Source of the DNA: Fagopyrum homotropicum | Taxonomy: Eukaryota > Streptophyta > Magnoliopsida > Caryophyllales > Polygonaceae | NCBI GenBank assembly: GCA_033239125.1 | Contig: BSWB01000004.1 | Coordinates: forward strand, 30,377,501-30,441,500 | Direction of reading: 5' to 3' | DNA length: 64,000 nucleotides | Shown here: one piece after another, positions 8,701 to 20,161 of the stretch | How positions within the stretch are numbered: the first letter of the stretch is position 1 | How the letters are laid out: each line of letters begins with the position of its first letter | The notes under the pieces: generated by a model | What the model saw: the letters and a program-made list of their open reading frames with translations, nothing else | The model's database searches: none | Told to the model about the DNA's origin: nothing | Translations under genes and position numbers: made by a program

Positions 8701-10269
8701 ATGGACTTTGTAAGGAGAATGTCGGGAAGGATAAAAGAGAAGAAGGGAGAGCAAAACAAGAAAAGAAAGGGCAATCCCTCCACCTCTAGGGCACCACCAC
8801 CCTCATCCCCCTCACTACCACCCTCACCTTCACCTCCATCTTCACCTCCTCACCCTAGCATCCCAACCATACATGAGAACCACCTTGTAGCACTTGACCG
8901 GATCAAGGAGAGGACAGTGATAGGTCCTAGGTATTTGTTGTTGGAGGATCTACATCCTCTCAACATTGTTGATGATCTTACATGGCTCTTGGATAGAGCC
9001 GGATTGCTTGTCTTCACGAACATTCGTGAAGACGCCTATGAGGAGATTACCCGGGAGGTTGTGACGTCCTTCGAGCACAGCCACGTAGATAGGACCGTCT
9101 CCTTCCGTCTCATGGAACAAGACTATCAGTTGAGCATTGTTGAGTTTGGGACCATTTTCGGGTTCCATGAGACCTATAACGGTCGATTTCCGAGCGGAGT
9201 TTACCCCAAGGATTTTTGGGAGGAAGTAGCTATGATTTACGCCGACGAGGACCGTTGGCAACCCGCCGATACCAAGGCTAGATTGATGTACCATCTAGCC
9301 TTGAAGATAGCACACCGCGTTCTTTCGGAGTGTCTCTTTCCTAGGACGGAGACGCCCCAAAAGATCAAGACGGATGAGCTATTCTTGCTCTATAGTATGC
9401 TATACGGTCGCCGTGCAGATTGTGCCACTCTTTTGGCGGCTACGATGAGTAAACTTAAGAACAAGAAGAAGGGGAGCATTGGATACGGTGGGATAGTGAC
9501 CCACATTGCTAGGACGTTTGGTGTAGATTTTTCCGCTTGCACCCGTATACCGGCGGTTCCCTTAGGGCTACATGCTTTTATGGTTAGGGGGCTCATCTTC
9601 CCCACACATAGAGGTCCGCCTTATGCGGGCATGCCTTGGGAGACTAGGACGGGTAGAGGGATTGAGTGGCTGCCGGAGTATTCCATTGTGGCGGGACGCC
9701 ACAATTGGAAGGAGACGTTCGCTGCGATGCATGCGAACAGGCTAGTAGCTCCCCCTTACGTTCCACCACCGGTTATGGAGGAGGAGGACATGGGAGGTCA
9801 GTACGAGAGTGGTGGAGGAGCGGAGCAGGAGTTTGGCACGTTTCCGGATCAGCCGGAGGCGGCCCTGGATGTACCTAGACGCTCTCCACGTCCAGCTAGA
9901 GCTTGAGGCTCGTCATCTCGCCGCGCTAGCGTGAGTGAGAGGCCCACGTGGATGACTACACCTCCCACTTGGTATGACACACCCCCTCCTTGGTCCACGG
10001 CGCAACCAGCAGCACCACCACCGCCACCAGCACCAGCACCATCCGATGCTCCATCATGGTACAGTCACGCCCCAGGATGGTACGAGCAGATGCCGGATTG
10101 GGCTACCGGACTTTCGGAGAGAGTTGGAGCGCTAGAGATCCGGGCGGATGCTAGAGACGGACGCTTAGACGACCTTGACCACATGATGAGGGACGTCTAC
10201 CGCCAGCAGTTTGGGCGGTTCTATGATCCGAGTTTCTCTACATTCCCACCTCCACCGCCGCCGCAGTGA
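8701..10269 (+). pseudogene. ATHILA ORF-1-like third ORF, broken (unit 1)
   Basis: Homologue of the intact 522-residue frame at 20162-21730. Here a stop codon (TGA, 9904-9906) ends the protein after 401 residues where unit 2 has a serine codon (TCA). The same frame stays open for a further 121 codons to TGA at 10267. The truncated product keeps the basic and Pro-rich N-terminus and the ATHILA-type core but loses the Trp/Pro-rich tail and the terminal heptad-like segment. This frame is often called env-like because of its position after pol, but I see no signal peptide or hydrophobic membrane segment, so a fusion-protein role is not supported. Confidence 0.85.
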
Positions 10270-11614
10270 TTGGACGCATGATCGTTTGTTTTAGACATTC
10301 CCACCACCATTTTGTGAGTTTCTTTTTCTTTTCTTCTTTTCCTTATTTCTTTTGAACATTAGGGACAATGTTCGTCCTAAGTATGGGGTGGGATGTACTA
10401 AAAGTTTGTAATAACTCTACTCTCTATGTTTGCTTTCATTCGAGACTATCGTTGCATCTTCATTATGTGTTACACGTTTCCTTAATGCATTGCATGAAAA
10501 ATGACTTGAAAAACCATAAAAAAAAAATTGAAAAATTTTGAAAATTTTGTGCTTCTAATGAATTGAGATGATTTCCATGATAATCACTACTTGTGAATTG
10601 AGTTTGATGACAATTGCATGTTTAAAAGGATTGTGAATTGAAAAGAATTTGAATGAATGAATTTTACCTCTTTTGCAAGTTTTATAATGTGAGAATGTTA
10701 CCTAAATCATGCTAGAAAATTGAAGTTGAAATCGCGTTATAAGTTCCTATACTTCTTATTGAAATGATTAAGGCAATTCAATACTTTCTTTCTTCTTTCT
10801 TTGATCATCTAGCTCCTCATTGAAATATTAGCCTCCCTTATCTATCTGGGAATTTGGAGAAGTGAATGAGAAAAAGGCATGTTTGATGTGGGAGGGCCAT
10901 GAGAGCAATTATTTGCAATCAATTGAATAGAAAGAAATTATAGGTTTGGGGAAGTCAATCATGACGATGAGTAACTCGGCACCATTCACATAGCCGGGTG
11001 TTTGTGTCTTGCCAAAGTCGGATTGAGCGATATTCCTAGCGGATTATGGTATGTGCGCTAAGGGTTTGAGGCATCTCTTGAAAATTTGAGAAACGCTGAT
11101 CTCCTAGGCTTCGGTTTTTGTGCACCTCTATCCATAACTCCAAAAGTAAAGTCGAAAAGCGAAAAGAAGAGAGCGAAGCTCTAAGTTGAAGTGTTGTAAC
11201 TACATAAGAAGAAGAAGGTAGTTGTCCACTTTCCCGGATTTATGCACCACTTTCCCTTAAAGTTTTTCCCTTCCTTCCATATTCTAGACCTTTTCTTTGA
11301 AAGTCCTTAAGATCAAAAGAATGTTATATGACTTGGTGATCTAAATTGAAGTTTCTTGAGATTGATTTTGTTGATGTTTGAAGGTTATAATGCTTGTTTA
11401 GAAGTTGAGTTGATTCATGAATTTTCTTTGCCTTTTACTCTTTGATTAAGTGTGTGAAAGTTTGAAAAACGATTGAAGCAAGGTTTGAGAATGATCTATT
11501 CTTTAGAAGTCACATTCATCCAAAGGAAGGTATACATATTTCATCCTAACTCTTGTTCAAAGCTTTTTGAAAGACCTTGCTTAGGGACAAGCAAGTGTTA
11601 AGTATGGGGTTATT
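10270..11614 (+). other. 3' noncoding region and PPT, unit 1
   Basis: 1.35 kb without a supported ORF. A purine-rich motif, AAGTATGGGGTGGGATG, lies about 110 bp after ORF3, next to a GGGACAATGTTCGTCC inverted repeat. A second purine run, AAGTATGGGGTTATT, ends at 11614 directly before LTR 2 and is the likely plus-strand primer. The two similar tracts may reflect a central and a terminal PPT. Short A-runs near 10510-10530 differ by one base between units. Confidence 0.75.
11600..11614 (+). other. Polypurine tract before LTR 2
   Basis: AAGTATGGGGTTATT directly abuts the TGTTAG start of LTR 2. The same sequence precedes LTR 3 at 23060-23074. Confidence 0.7.
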
Positions 11615-13362
11615 TGTTAGCATGAAATATTGTGATATTTTAGGCACGTTTTCTAAACGTATTTGATTCATATTGATAGTCTTTGATTGAACTTTATGCA
11701 TATGTGAGCTAGTATTACCTATATTGTCGATATGGATGTCTACACTAGTTCTATGTTGATTATAGGTGATTTGGAGCTATTTCCGAACGGAATCGAGCAA
11801 AGGAGAGTTGAGTTGATACGTCCATAGATTGAGGACATTCTTTGGAAGCAATTTGGAGTCTTAGCTTGAGAATGCACGAGTTTAGGGAAGAATCACGTTC
11901 TTGCCCTAAATTACGCCCTAAAATACGGCCGTATCACAAACAACGTTCAGAATTACGGCCGTGGATTTGGAGTCAGAAATTCATGTTCATTCCAGGGGAT
12001 TACACGGCCGTGGAACATATGTTGCAAACCGTATTTGTTTCCACGCTCTAAATTACACTTCCACGACCGTGATCTTGGCGAATCTTTTCGCCACACTTTG
12101 AAGCCACGATCTTTTAAAGATTGGGCCGGGCCGACATTTTGCCCTACACTATAAAAAGACGGACGAAGCAAGATTCCGTCACCTTCGCTACCCCGTTTAC
12201 CCTCATTCATCGCCGCTTAGACACGAGGACGGTTTTTGCTTAGCTTGCTTGGAAGCAATTAACATCTCTTTGAAGAGATCGAAGTTCGTGTTTGGAATTC
12301 CTCTAATCTCGCACTTTTGGTGGAGATTGCTGTTGAGATCTCCGGAATTGCGGAAGATCGAAGTTCTTGGAAGATTTTGCAAGAAGATCTCTCTTCTTGT
12401 TTAGGTTTGATTTGGAAAACGGATTGACATCCCGTTTTCTCTTCTTTCCTAAGGTGGTGATTGTTTGTTTACTTTGAATCTTTTGATATTATTTGTTCTC
12501 TTTGTGACCTTGAGATTGAATTGAAGATTATTGAAAGTTCTTGAAAGTTTTCATCTTTTTATCTTTTAATTCTTGAATTGATATCAATATGACTGTTATT
12601 GGCTAAAAACCCTTAACAATTCTAAGGTGAAGGGTTGATAGTTGTGGCTTAGATGATGATAGATCGATCGCAAACAGATTAGACCCTGAGAGTTAGAGAA
12701 TTATCGCCGACAACCCTAAATTACGGGCTGTTCTTGAGTCCACGGTCGTGGAACCTCAAGAACTAACCGTGATTTCCCTTAAGTCTACGAACTTGCTTTT
12801 ACTTTAATCCAAAGTTAAAGATTTGCTTTAGCTTAGTTTAGACTTGTCTTTTCTAGGTGGTAGTGAAGCCTCAACAACCTCTACCTCGATTGTGAGTGTC
12901 ACAACCTCAATCGGTTAAGATAGTCTTGATCTTTGGGTTATAAGTTTGGGTATTTGACACTAATTCTTGCCTTTAGAATCCTTCTATATTGAGCCTCAAC
13001 AACCTGTATAGAGAGTGCCTTGTAGGTGAGTTATATAAGGTTTTTGGAACTTCACCGTACGATTACCTTACATTAGTATACCTTTGCATATCTCAACTCT
13101 GTCTTTACATCATCAAGTATATCTTGAATCGATTGCCACAGTTGGATACCTGGATCTTTAGGATTGTTGTTTTCCCAATATTTGCAAAACTCCCATATTT
13201 ACTTGCTTGATAATCTACAATCGAGTTCGTTCCCCCCAAATCCCTGTGTTCGATACTCTGTAATTCTTGCTTAAATATATCGATCCGTACACTGCGGGTT
13301 CGCTGCTTGATTCTAGTTTTATAAATTTAAAACTTATTTGCACACACCTCTAGGGGCGAACA
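11615..13362 (+). repeat. Athila LTR 2 (shared central LTR)
   Basis: 1748 bp. It serves as 3' LTR of unit 1 and 5' LTR of unit 2. It lacks 11 bases (GGTCGTGGAAC) that LTRs 1 and 3 carry in the motif cluster, which removes one palindromic motif near 12056. By eye it has only about three private substitutions. The TATA box is at 12150-12157. Confidence 0.95.
12150..12157 (+). promoter_or_regulatory. LTR 2 TATA box
   Basis: TATAAAAA in the same context as LTR 1. It would drive unit 2. Confidence 0.7.
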
Positions 13363-13368
13363 AGTTTT

Positions 13369-13387
13369 TGGCGCCGTTGCCGGGGAT
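13369..13387 (+). other. Primer-binding site, tRNA-Asp, unit 2
   Basis: Same 19 bases as at 1908-1926, again six bases after the LTR. Confidence 0.9.
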
Positions 13388-13463
13388 TTGGTTTTGGCCG
13401 AATTTGGTAGCCGGTTGTCAAGCTTGGGAGCTTGCTCTCGTTATTTGATATCTCTTTGAGTGC

Positions 13464-15380
13464 ATGCGCAGGTCTAGGAACACCGCAGATCTCTTACCTC
13501 TTGATCAAGAGCTAGAGAAAACCTTGAGGCAAAAGCGCAAGGAAAAGAAGATGGCCGAAGAACACGAACGTGATCTTCAAACGGAGTTGGCGGAGAAGGA
13601 AGCTCAACTCCGATGGAATGAGACTCTCCGCCAGGATGAGATGGATCGTCATCAATCTCAAGTTAACGGTCTACAAGACATGATCTTCCAAATGAGGATA
13701 AAGATGAGCGACCTTGAGAATAAGGTAGTCAAGAAGTCCTCAAAAAGGAGATCAAGGTCTAGAAGAAAAAGCCACTCATCCGCTGATGATAGTGACTCTT
13801 CCATGCCACCATTAGAAGAGATTGATCCCACGATCAATATGAATCCTTTCCATCCACAAGGAGCTTCTAATCGCAGCATTCCACCTAGGAATGCGAGAGT
13901 CGAACGTGTGGATAATGAGCCAAGAACTCTTGGCCAGCGAATGGATCCAACACAACAACCACGCCGCTTCGGTGTGAATTTTGATGCTGAAGATATGCAA
14001 GGGTTTAGCTTTAACCCTCAAGTTATCACTCTTGTTCGCCAAAGCCAATTTGGCGGTACAAGTGCTGAATCTCCACACCAACACTTGCAAAACTTTGAGT
14101 GTATGATGGAGATAATGAGACCGAAGAACGCTACTACCAACAACTATAAGCTCAAACCTTTCTTCTTCTCTTTGAAAGGGAAAGCGTTGTCATGGTATCA
14201 AGCTCTTCCCAATGGGAAGCTAGACACGTGGGAAGACCTTTCCGCGGAGTTTCTCACCAAATTCTTTCCGCCCTCCAAAACGGCGGAACTTAGAGGTAAG
14301 ATTAATGCTTTTTCCATGAGATCTAACGAAAGTTTGTTTCAATCATGGGAAAGGTTTCAGGATTTACTCTTGGATTGCCCTCATCATGGCATATCCAAGC
14401 TTGCCTTGCTGGAAATCTACTACAAAGGGCTGGATGCGGGAACGCAATTCAACCTCCAATCCCTCTCATGCGGAACATTCATGGACATGAGAGAAGATGA
14501 TGCTTGGGACTTCATTGAGAAGCAAGCAAGAGTCATAGAGAAGTATTCCCACCGGAAAGCGGAGGGAAATCGTGTGGAGCAAGGAGCGAAGCTCACACAT
14601 GAAGCTCAAAATCAGATTTTCTCCCTCAACAATGAGATCAAAGAGTTGAAGGAGACTATCAAGACCAACTTCCCAAAGCAACAAGAGAAGGATGTTGGTT
14701 ATTTGGGCAACAACAATGGCGGTGATAACACCAACCGCAACAACAACAACCGGAACAATAACCGGAGTAATAATTGGAATGGAAACAACAACAACCGGAA
14801 CAACAACAATTGGAACAACAATCGGGGTTCAAACAACAACAATTGGCGCTCCAATAAACAAAATTCCGGTAACTCCTATCCTTCCAATTCTAGTTCGCTA
14901 ACCCCACCTTCCTCTTCCTCTACTCCTTTGAAAAGCCAAGGGCAATCATCTAATGGAGGAAACAATACGGGAAAGGAGAAGTCCGATCCCATGTTGGAAA
15001 CAATCTTGGGAAAGCTTCAAGGGTTAGAGAACCGCCTCATCAAGGTTGATGATCAAGTCTCTAAGGTTGACAAAGCTCAAAAAGTTTTGGAGAACCAATT
15101 GTTCAACCACGCGGAGGAAGTTCCTAGAAATCCAGGGAAACTTCCAGGAAAGACGGAGGACAACCCTAAGGGAAGGGTAATGGCGATTACAACTAGGAGC
15201 GGAGTGACTATCACCGATCCGCAGCCTACGTTCGTTGAAGTCCCCGTAGAGAAGGACAAAGGAAAGGGGAAGGAGAAGGAAGATGTCTATGTTCCTCCTC
15301 CAGCTTACAAATCTCCCCTACCGTTCCCTCAATCTAGAGCGCGAGCGCGCCTAGACAAACAATTCGGTAAGTTCATATAA
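13464..15380 (+). CDS. gag: Athila Gag polyprotein, unit 2
   Basis: 638-residue Gag, identical to the unit 1 protein except for one Ala-to-Ser change near residue 135. It has the coiled-coil-like N-terminus, Gag domain and Asn-rich tail described for unit 1. The same TAA ends the frame (15378-15380), with pol in the same frame after it. The stop therefore predates the array or was spread across it by conversion. Confidence 0.9.
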   Translation: MRRSRNTADLLPLDQELEKTLRQKRKEKKMAEEHERDLQTELAEKEAQLRWNETLRQDEMDRHQSQVNGLQDMIFQMRIKMSDLENKVVKKSSKRRSRSRRKSHSSADDSDSSMPPLEEIDPTINMNPFHPQGASNRSIPPRNARVERVDNEPRTLGQRMDPTQQPRRFGVNFDAEDMQGFSFNPQVITLVRQSQFGGTSAESPHQHLQNFECMMEIMRPKNATTNNYKLKPFFFSLKGKALSWYQALPNGKLDTWEDLSAEFLTKFFPPSKTAELRGKINAFSMRSNESLFQSWERFQDLLLDCPHHGISKLALLEIYYKGLDAGTQFNLQSLSCGTFMDMREDDAWDFIEKQARVIEKYSHRKAEGNRVEQGAKLTHEAQNQIFSLNNEIKELKETIKTNFPKQQEKDVGYLGNNNGGDNTNRNNNNRNNNRSNNWNGNNNNRNNNNWNNNRGSNNNNWRSNKQNSGNSYPSNSSSLTPPSSSSTPLKSQGQSSNGGNNTGKEKSDPMLETILGKLQGLENRLIKVDDQVSKVDKAQKVLENQLFNHAEEVPRNPGKLPGKTEDNPKGRVMAITTRSGVTITDPQPTFVEVPVEKDKGKGKEKEDVYVPPPAYKSPLPFPQSRARARLDKQFGKFI

Positions 15381-15383
15381 CTC

Positions 15384-18300
15384 ATGAGCAAGCTGCATAT
15401 TAATATACCCTTCATTGATGCTATTGTAGGTATGCCGGCTTATGGCAAGTTCTTGAAGGAGCTTCTCTCTAACAAGAGGAAGCTAGAAGATTTCGGTGAG
15501 GTCAAGATGAGTTCGGATTCTTCGGATCTCATCAAGACTATGAAGGAGAAAATGCCCCCAAAGTTGAAGGATCCGGGGTCATTTTGCATTCCCATTGGAG
15601 TGGGAGATGTCACGTACGACGCTTTATGTGACTTGGGAGCAAGTGTGAGCATCATACCACTTGCATTATGTAGGAAGATCGGTTTAGGCGATCCTAAACC
15701 GGTCAAGATGACGTTATACATGGCGGATCGATCCATCACTCGCCCCGTCGGTATTGTAGAAGACGTCCCGGTCAAGCTAGGTAAATTCTTTGTTCCCATT
15801 GATTTTGTCGTGCTTGACATTCCTGCAGATAGTCCGGTCCCGATTATACTCGGAAGACCGTTTCTTGCAACTTCCGGCTGCATGGTCGATTGCAAGAATG
15901 GGGGACTCGCTTTTGATATTGGAGAAGAGAAGGTAGAGTTCGTTCTTTCCACTCTAGTAAAGGAGCCAATCTTTGATGAGGATATTTACGATATCCAAGA
16001 TGAAGAAGGTTTGTCTAGGGAGGAGGTAAGTGCGATTCTCTTTAACGATCCTTTACAAAAAGTTATCACTATGAGTCTAACCAATGTAGGGGAAGAAGAA
16101 GAGTGCAAAGAGGAAATTGAAGCCTTAGAAGCACAAGAAGAGATGCATGAAGTGGAATTTGAAAAACTCCACGATGAGGCTGAGAATGTAAGAATCCACG
16201 GTCATACCCTGTATTCCACGACCGTGGATTTCACAACCAAAATCGACCTCCATTCCAGGGGATTACACGGCCGTGGAACACATGGAGAGGCCGTAATTCT
16301 GACCGTGGAAGAGGGTGATCGGCTTACTTCTTCAACTTCTTTTGATTCTTCTCCCAACCACTCAACAACCTTAGAACCTTCTAAGGAAACGTCGGATGCC
16401 CCTCAAGGACCATTGGAAGCTCCGAAAGTGATGGAACTCAAACCACTTCCTACTCATCTAAGGTACGCTTTTCTTGGATCTAATTCTACCTTTCCGGTCA
16501 TTGTTAGCTCCGAACTAAGCATAGATGAACATGAACAGCTCATGACAGTCCTTAGGAAACATAGAAAAGCCATAGGCTACACTATCGAGGACTTAGTAGG
16601 AATCAAACCCTCCCTATGTATGCATAAGATACTAATGGAGGAGGATTTTAGAACTTCAAGACAACCTCAAAGGCGGTTGAATCCGACCATGAAGGAGGTT
16701 GTCAAGAAGGAAATTCTTAAACTTCTTGATGCAGGTAACATCTATCCTATCTCCGATAGCAAATGGGTGAGTCCAGTTCAAGTAGTTCCGAAGAAGGGAG
16801 GAATGACGGTCATCACCAACAAGAACAACGAACTCATTCCTACCCGAACCGTGACTGGATGGCGAATGTGCATAGACTACCGCAAGCTCAATAACGCAAC
16901 GCGGAAGGATCACTTTCCATTGCCATTCATCGATCAAATGCTTGAAAGGTTAGCACAACATTCACATTTTTGCTACCTTGACGGTTATAGTGGTTTCTTT
17001 CAGATTCCGATACATCCGGACGATCAGGAGAAGACCACATTCACGTGCCCTTGGGGTACGTTCGCTTATAGGAGAATGCCGTTCGGGCTTTGTAACGCCC
17101 CAGCCACCTTTCAACGGTGCATGATGGCCATCTTCTCCGAGTATGTAGAGGAAATCATGGAAGTCTTCATGGACGACTTCTCTGTATACGGTTCCTCTTT
17201 TAACGATTGCCTTTCTAACCTTTCTCTTGTTTTACAACGTTGTGAAGACACTAACCTAGTTCTTAATTGGGAGAAGTGTCAATTCATGGTTAAGGAAGGA
17301 ATCGTATTAGGTCACTTAGTCTCTAGTAGAGGGATAGAGGTAGACAAAGCTAAGATAGAGACCATAGAGAAACTTCCTCCCCCAATTTCGGTGAAAGGGA
17401 TAAGAAGTTTCCTAGGACATGCTGGATTTTATAGACGCTTCATTAAGGACTTTTCTAAGATATCAAAACCTCTTACTAATCTATTGATGAAGGATGCGGT
17501 TTTTGAGTTTTCGCAGGAATGTTTAGATGCGTTTAACACCATTCGGCAAGCTCTAATTTCAGCACCTATTATCCAACCCCCGGATTGGACTCTCCCCTTC
17601 GAGATTATGTGCGATGCTAGTGACGTAGCCATTGGAGCTGTTCTTGGACAACGAAAGGAAGGGCGAACCCATGCCATATACTACGCTAGCAAGACGCTAG
17701 ACGAAGCTCAGCTCAACTACGCCACTACAGAAAAAGAGTTTCTAGCCATTGTCTACGCTATTGACAAGTTTCGCTCTTATCTTGTAGGTGCAAAGGTGAT
17801 TGTCTACACGGATCATGCTGCAATCCGGTACCTCCTTGCGAAGAAAGACGCGAAGCCAAGACTAATTAGATGGATTCTTCTCCTACAAGAATTCGATCTT
17901 GAGATCCGCGACAAGAAAGGTTCAGAAAATTCTGTTGCGGATCATTTGAGTCGCCTCACACATCTAGAGGACGACCATTTACCCATTGATGACTCCTTTC
18001 CGGACGAACACCTACACATCATAGAGGAGTGCATCAACGAGATCTCCAAAGGTAACGAACCATGGTTTGCTGATTTTGTTAACTATTTGGTTTGCCAGGA
18101 GATACCGCCCGGACTATCCTACGCACAAAGGAAGAAGTTCTTTAAGGACGTCCGGGAATACTATTGGAACGAGCCTCTCCTCTTCAAGAGAGGTCCGGAT
18201 GGCATCATTCGGCGATGTGTGCCGGAAGATGAGATGCAAAGTGTCATCCGCCATTGTCATTCACTACCTTGTGGAGGACACGCTAGTTCGAACAAGACTA

Positions 18301-19337
18301 GCGCAAAGGTATTGCAATCTGGATTCTATTGGCCTACTTTATTTAGAGATGTGCAATCCTTTGTCTCTTGCTGCGATGCTTGTCAAAGAACAGGCAATAT
18401 TTCTAGAAGGAACGAGATGCCCCTCAACAACATCCAAGAGGTGGAGATTTTCGACGTTTGGGGAGTCGATTTCATGGGACCATTCCCATCTTCTTGTGGA
18501 AACCAATACATACTATTGGCGGTAGACTACGTTTCTAGATGGGTGGAAGCAATTGCCTCTCCCACAAATGATGCCATGGTGGTGGTTAAGTTCTTCAACA
18601 AGACCATCTTTCCGCGATTTGGAACACCAAGGACAATCATTAGTGACGGAGGTTCTCACTTCATAGCCCGTCGCTTTGAAGCTCTTCTAGCTAAGTATGG
18701 GGTTACTCACAAGATCGCCACCCCTTACCATCCACAAACGAGTGGACAAGTTGAGATCTCAAATAGGGAGATCAAGGGAATTCTAGAGAAGACGGTTTCA
18801 AGGACTAGGAAGGATTGGTCCTTGAAACTAGATGATGCATTATGGGCGTACCGGACTGCATACAAGACTCCCATAGGAACCACACCATACAACCTTGTGT
18901 ATGGGAAGTCTTGTCATTTGCCGGTAGAGCTGGAGCATAAAGCGTTTTGGGCCATCAAGTGGCTGAATTTCGGCATGAAGGAAGCGGGAGAGAAGCGTCT
19001 CCTAGACATCAACAAGCTGGATGAACTTCGCTTGAACGCCTATGAAAACGCTAAGATCTACAAGGAAAGAGCAAAGCGTTGGCATGATAAGCATATCATT
19101 CCAAAGGACTTCAAAGAAGGGGATCAAGTTCTCCTCTTCAATTCAAGACTTCGCCTCTTTCCAGGTAAGCTTAAATCCCGTTGGACCGGACCTTTTCTCA
19201 TCAAACGTATTTTCTCCCATGGTGTAGTTGAAGTATGGGGTGAAGCTAGCGGAAGTTTCAAGGTGAACGGTCAACGACTCAAGAAGTACACACCGGAACT
19301 CCAAGCTGAGGAGTTTGTGCCTACCGCACTCGAATAA
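15384..19337 (+). CDS. pol: Athila Pol polyprotein, unit 2
   Basis: 1317 residues with protease, RT, RNase H and integrase intact and in the same order as unit 1. The only differences I find are two Ala-to-Val changes near the C-terminus, after the integrase core. The DNA matches unit 1 without a visible change until 19200 (unit 1 position 7739), after which changes become frequent. With an intact ORF3 downstream, this unit is the better candidate for function, apart from the gag stop. Confidence 0.92.
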   Translation: MSKLHINIPFIDAIVGMPAYGKFLKELLSNKRKLEDFGEVKMSSDSSDLIKTMKEKMPPKLKDPGSFCIPIGVGDVTYDALCDLGASVSIIPLALCRKIGLGDPKPVKMTLYMADRSITRPVGIVEDVPVKLGKFFVPIDFVVLDIPADSPVPIILGRPFLATSGCMVDCKNGGLAFDIGEEKVEFVLSTLVKEPIFDEDIYDIQDEEGLSREEVSAILFNDPLQKVITMSLTNVGEEEECKEEIEALEAQEEMHEVEFEKLHDEAENVRIHGHTLYSTTVDFTTKIDLHSRGLHGRGTHGEAVILTVEEGDRLTSSTSFDSSPNHSTTLEPSKETSDAPQGPLEAPKVMELKPLPTHLRYAFLGSNSTFPVIVSSELSIDEHEQLMTVLRKHRKAIGYTIEDLVGIKPSLCMHKILMEEDFRTSRQPQRRLNPTMKEVVKKEILKLLDAGNIYPISDSKWVSPVQVVPKKGGMTVITNKNNELIPTRTVTGWRMCIDYRKLNNATRKDHFPLPFIDQMLERLAQHSHFCYLDGYSGFFQIPIHPDDQEKTTFTCPWGTFAYRRMPFGLCNAPATFQRCMMAIFSEYVEEIMEVFMDDFSVYGSSFNDCLSNLSLVLQRCEDTNLVLNWEKCQFMVKEGIVLGHLVSSRGIEVDKAKIETIEKLPPPISVKGIRSFLGHAGFYRRFIKDFSKISKPLTNLLMKDAVFEFSQECLDAFNTIRQALISAPIIQPPDWTLPFEIMCDASDVAIGAVLGQRKEGRTHAIYYASKTLDEAQLNYATTEKEFLAIVYAIDKFRSYLVGAKVIVYTDHAAIRYLLAKKDAKPRLIRWILLLQEFDLEIRDKKGSENSVADHLSRLTHLEDDHLPIDDSFPDEHLHIIEECINEISKGNEPWFADFVNYLVCQEIPPGLSYAQRKKFFKDVREYYWNEPLLFKRGPDGIIRRCVPEDEMQSVIRHCHSLPCGGHASSNKTSAKVLQSGFYWPTLFRDVQSFVSCCDACQRTGNISRRNEMPLNNIQEVEIFDVWGVDFMGPFPSSCGNQYILLAVDYVSRWVEAIASPTNDAMVVVKFFNKTIFPRFGTPRTIISDGGSHFIARRFEALLAKYGVTHKIATPYHPQTSGQVEISNREIKGILEKTVSRTRKDWSLKLDDALWAYRTAYKTPIGTTPYNLVYGKSCHLPVELEHKAFWAIKWLNFGMKEAGEKRLLDINKLDELRLNAYENAKIYKERAKRWHDKHIIPKDFKEGDQVLLFNSRLRLFPGKLKSRWTGPFLIKRIFSHGVVEVWGEASGSFKVNGQRLKKYTPELQAEEFVPTALE
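16194..16311 (+). repeat. LTR-like palindromic motif cluster inside pol, unit 2
   Basis: Same block as at 4733-4850. Its exact 30-base LTR match lies at 16251-16280. Confidence 0.85.
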
Positions 19338-20161
19338 GTGCGAGATTGGTCTAGCTATGGACCTTAAACAAAGCGCTTCTTGGGAGGCAACCCAGGTATT
19401 GCATTTTTATTTTTGTTTTCGATTCATAGTTTAGCTTAGAATAGACGTTTTCGCTTTATTTTGCCTCGATTTCTTCCGGTATGTTCGTGTTTTTGGTTGT
19501 AGGATCGATGGAAAAGGAGGAAGGGAGAATAATGTCGAAGAAGGGCAACGAAATTTGGACTTTGAAGCTTTACAGAAGGTTCCACGGTCTAAATTACGGT
19601 CGTCATAGCTACAGTGGCCGTAATTCTCAAAAGCCTTTGAAAAATCACCAAAACCACGGGTCCGTACACTTCCACGGCCGTGGAACACCCCGACAGACCG
19701 TGATTTTCAAAATTTTGCCTGCGACTATATAAGCCACATTCTTCACAAAATTGCCCCAAAAATACCCATTCCACGACCTAAACGCCGAAACCCCACGACC
19801 TCCTCCAATTCTTCGTTTTCTAATCGTTTTCAACGATTCTTCATCCTAAACTGCAGCAAATCCAACCACGAACAAGATCCAAGCGACAAACCGAGCGGAA
19901 ATCCATCAACAAAGGTGCATTTCGGGTTTTTCAATCCGAAAAAGAGGTTTATTCTTTCTTCTTCAATTTCGCGGATTTGGTTCGTTTTTGCTATAGATTT
20001 TTAGGAAGAACTGACAAAGACTGGAAGGAATTAGATTAGGGCTTCTTGTTGTGGTGATTGTTGGTGAATTTGCTGAGATTCGCAAAATTCTGAGACGAAT
20101 CACGGTCTCTGGGTAAACCACGGCCGTGGAATCGAAGAACAGACCGTAATTTTGGTAAAAA
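19338..20161 (+). other. pol-ORF3 intergenic region and leader, unit 2
   Basis: Counterpart of 7877-8700 with several point changes and two 1-base indels. The palindromes (19672-19683 and near 20118) and the TATATAAG box (19726) are kept, and the leader to 20162 again has no ATG. Confidence 0.8.
19672..19733 (+). promoter_or_regulatory. Putative internal promoter for ORF3, unit 2
   Basis: CCACGGCCGTGG followed by TATATAAG at 19726-19733, unchanged from unit 1 although nearby bases have changed. Confidence 0.5.
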
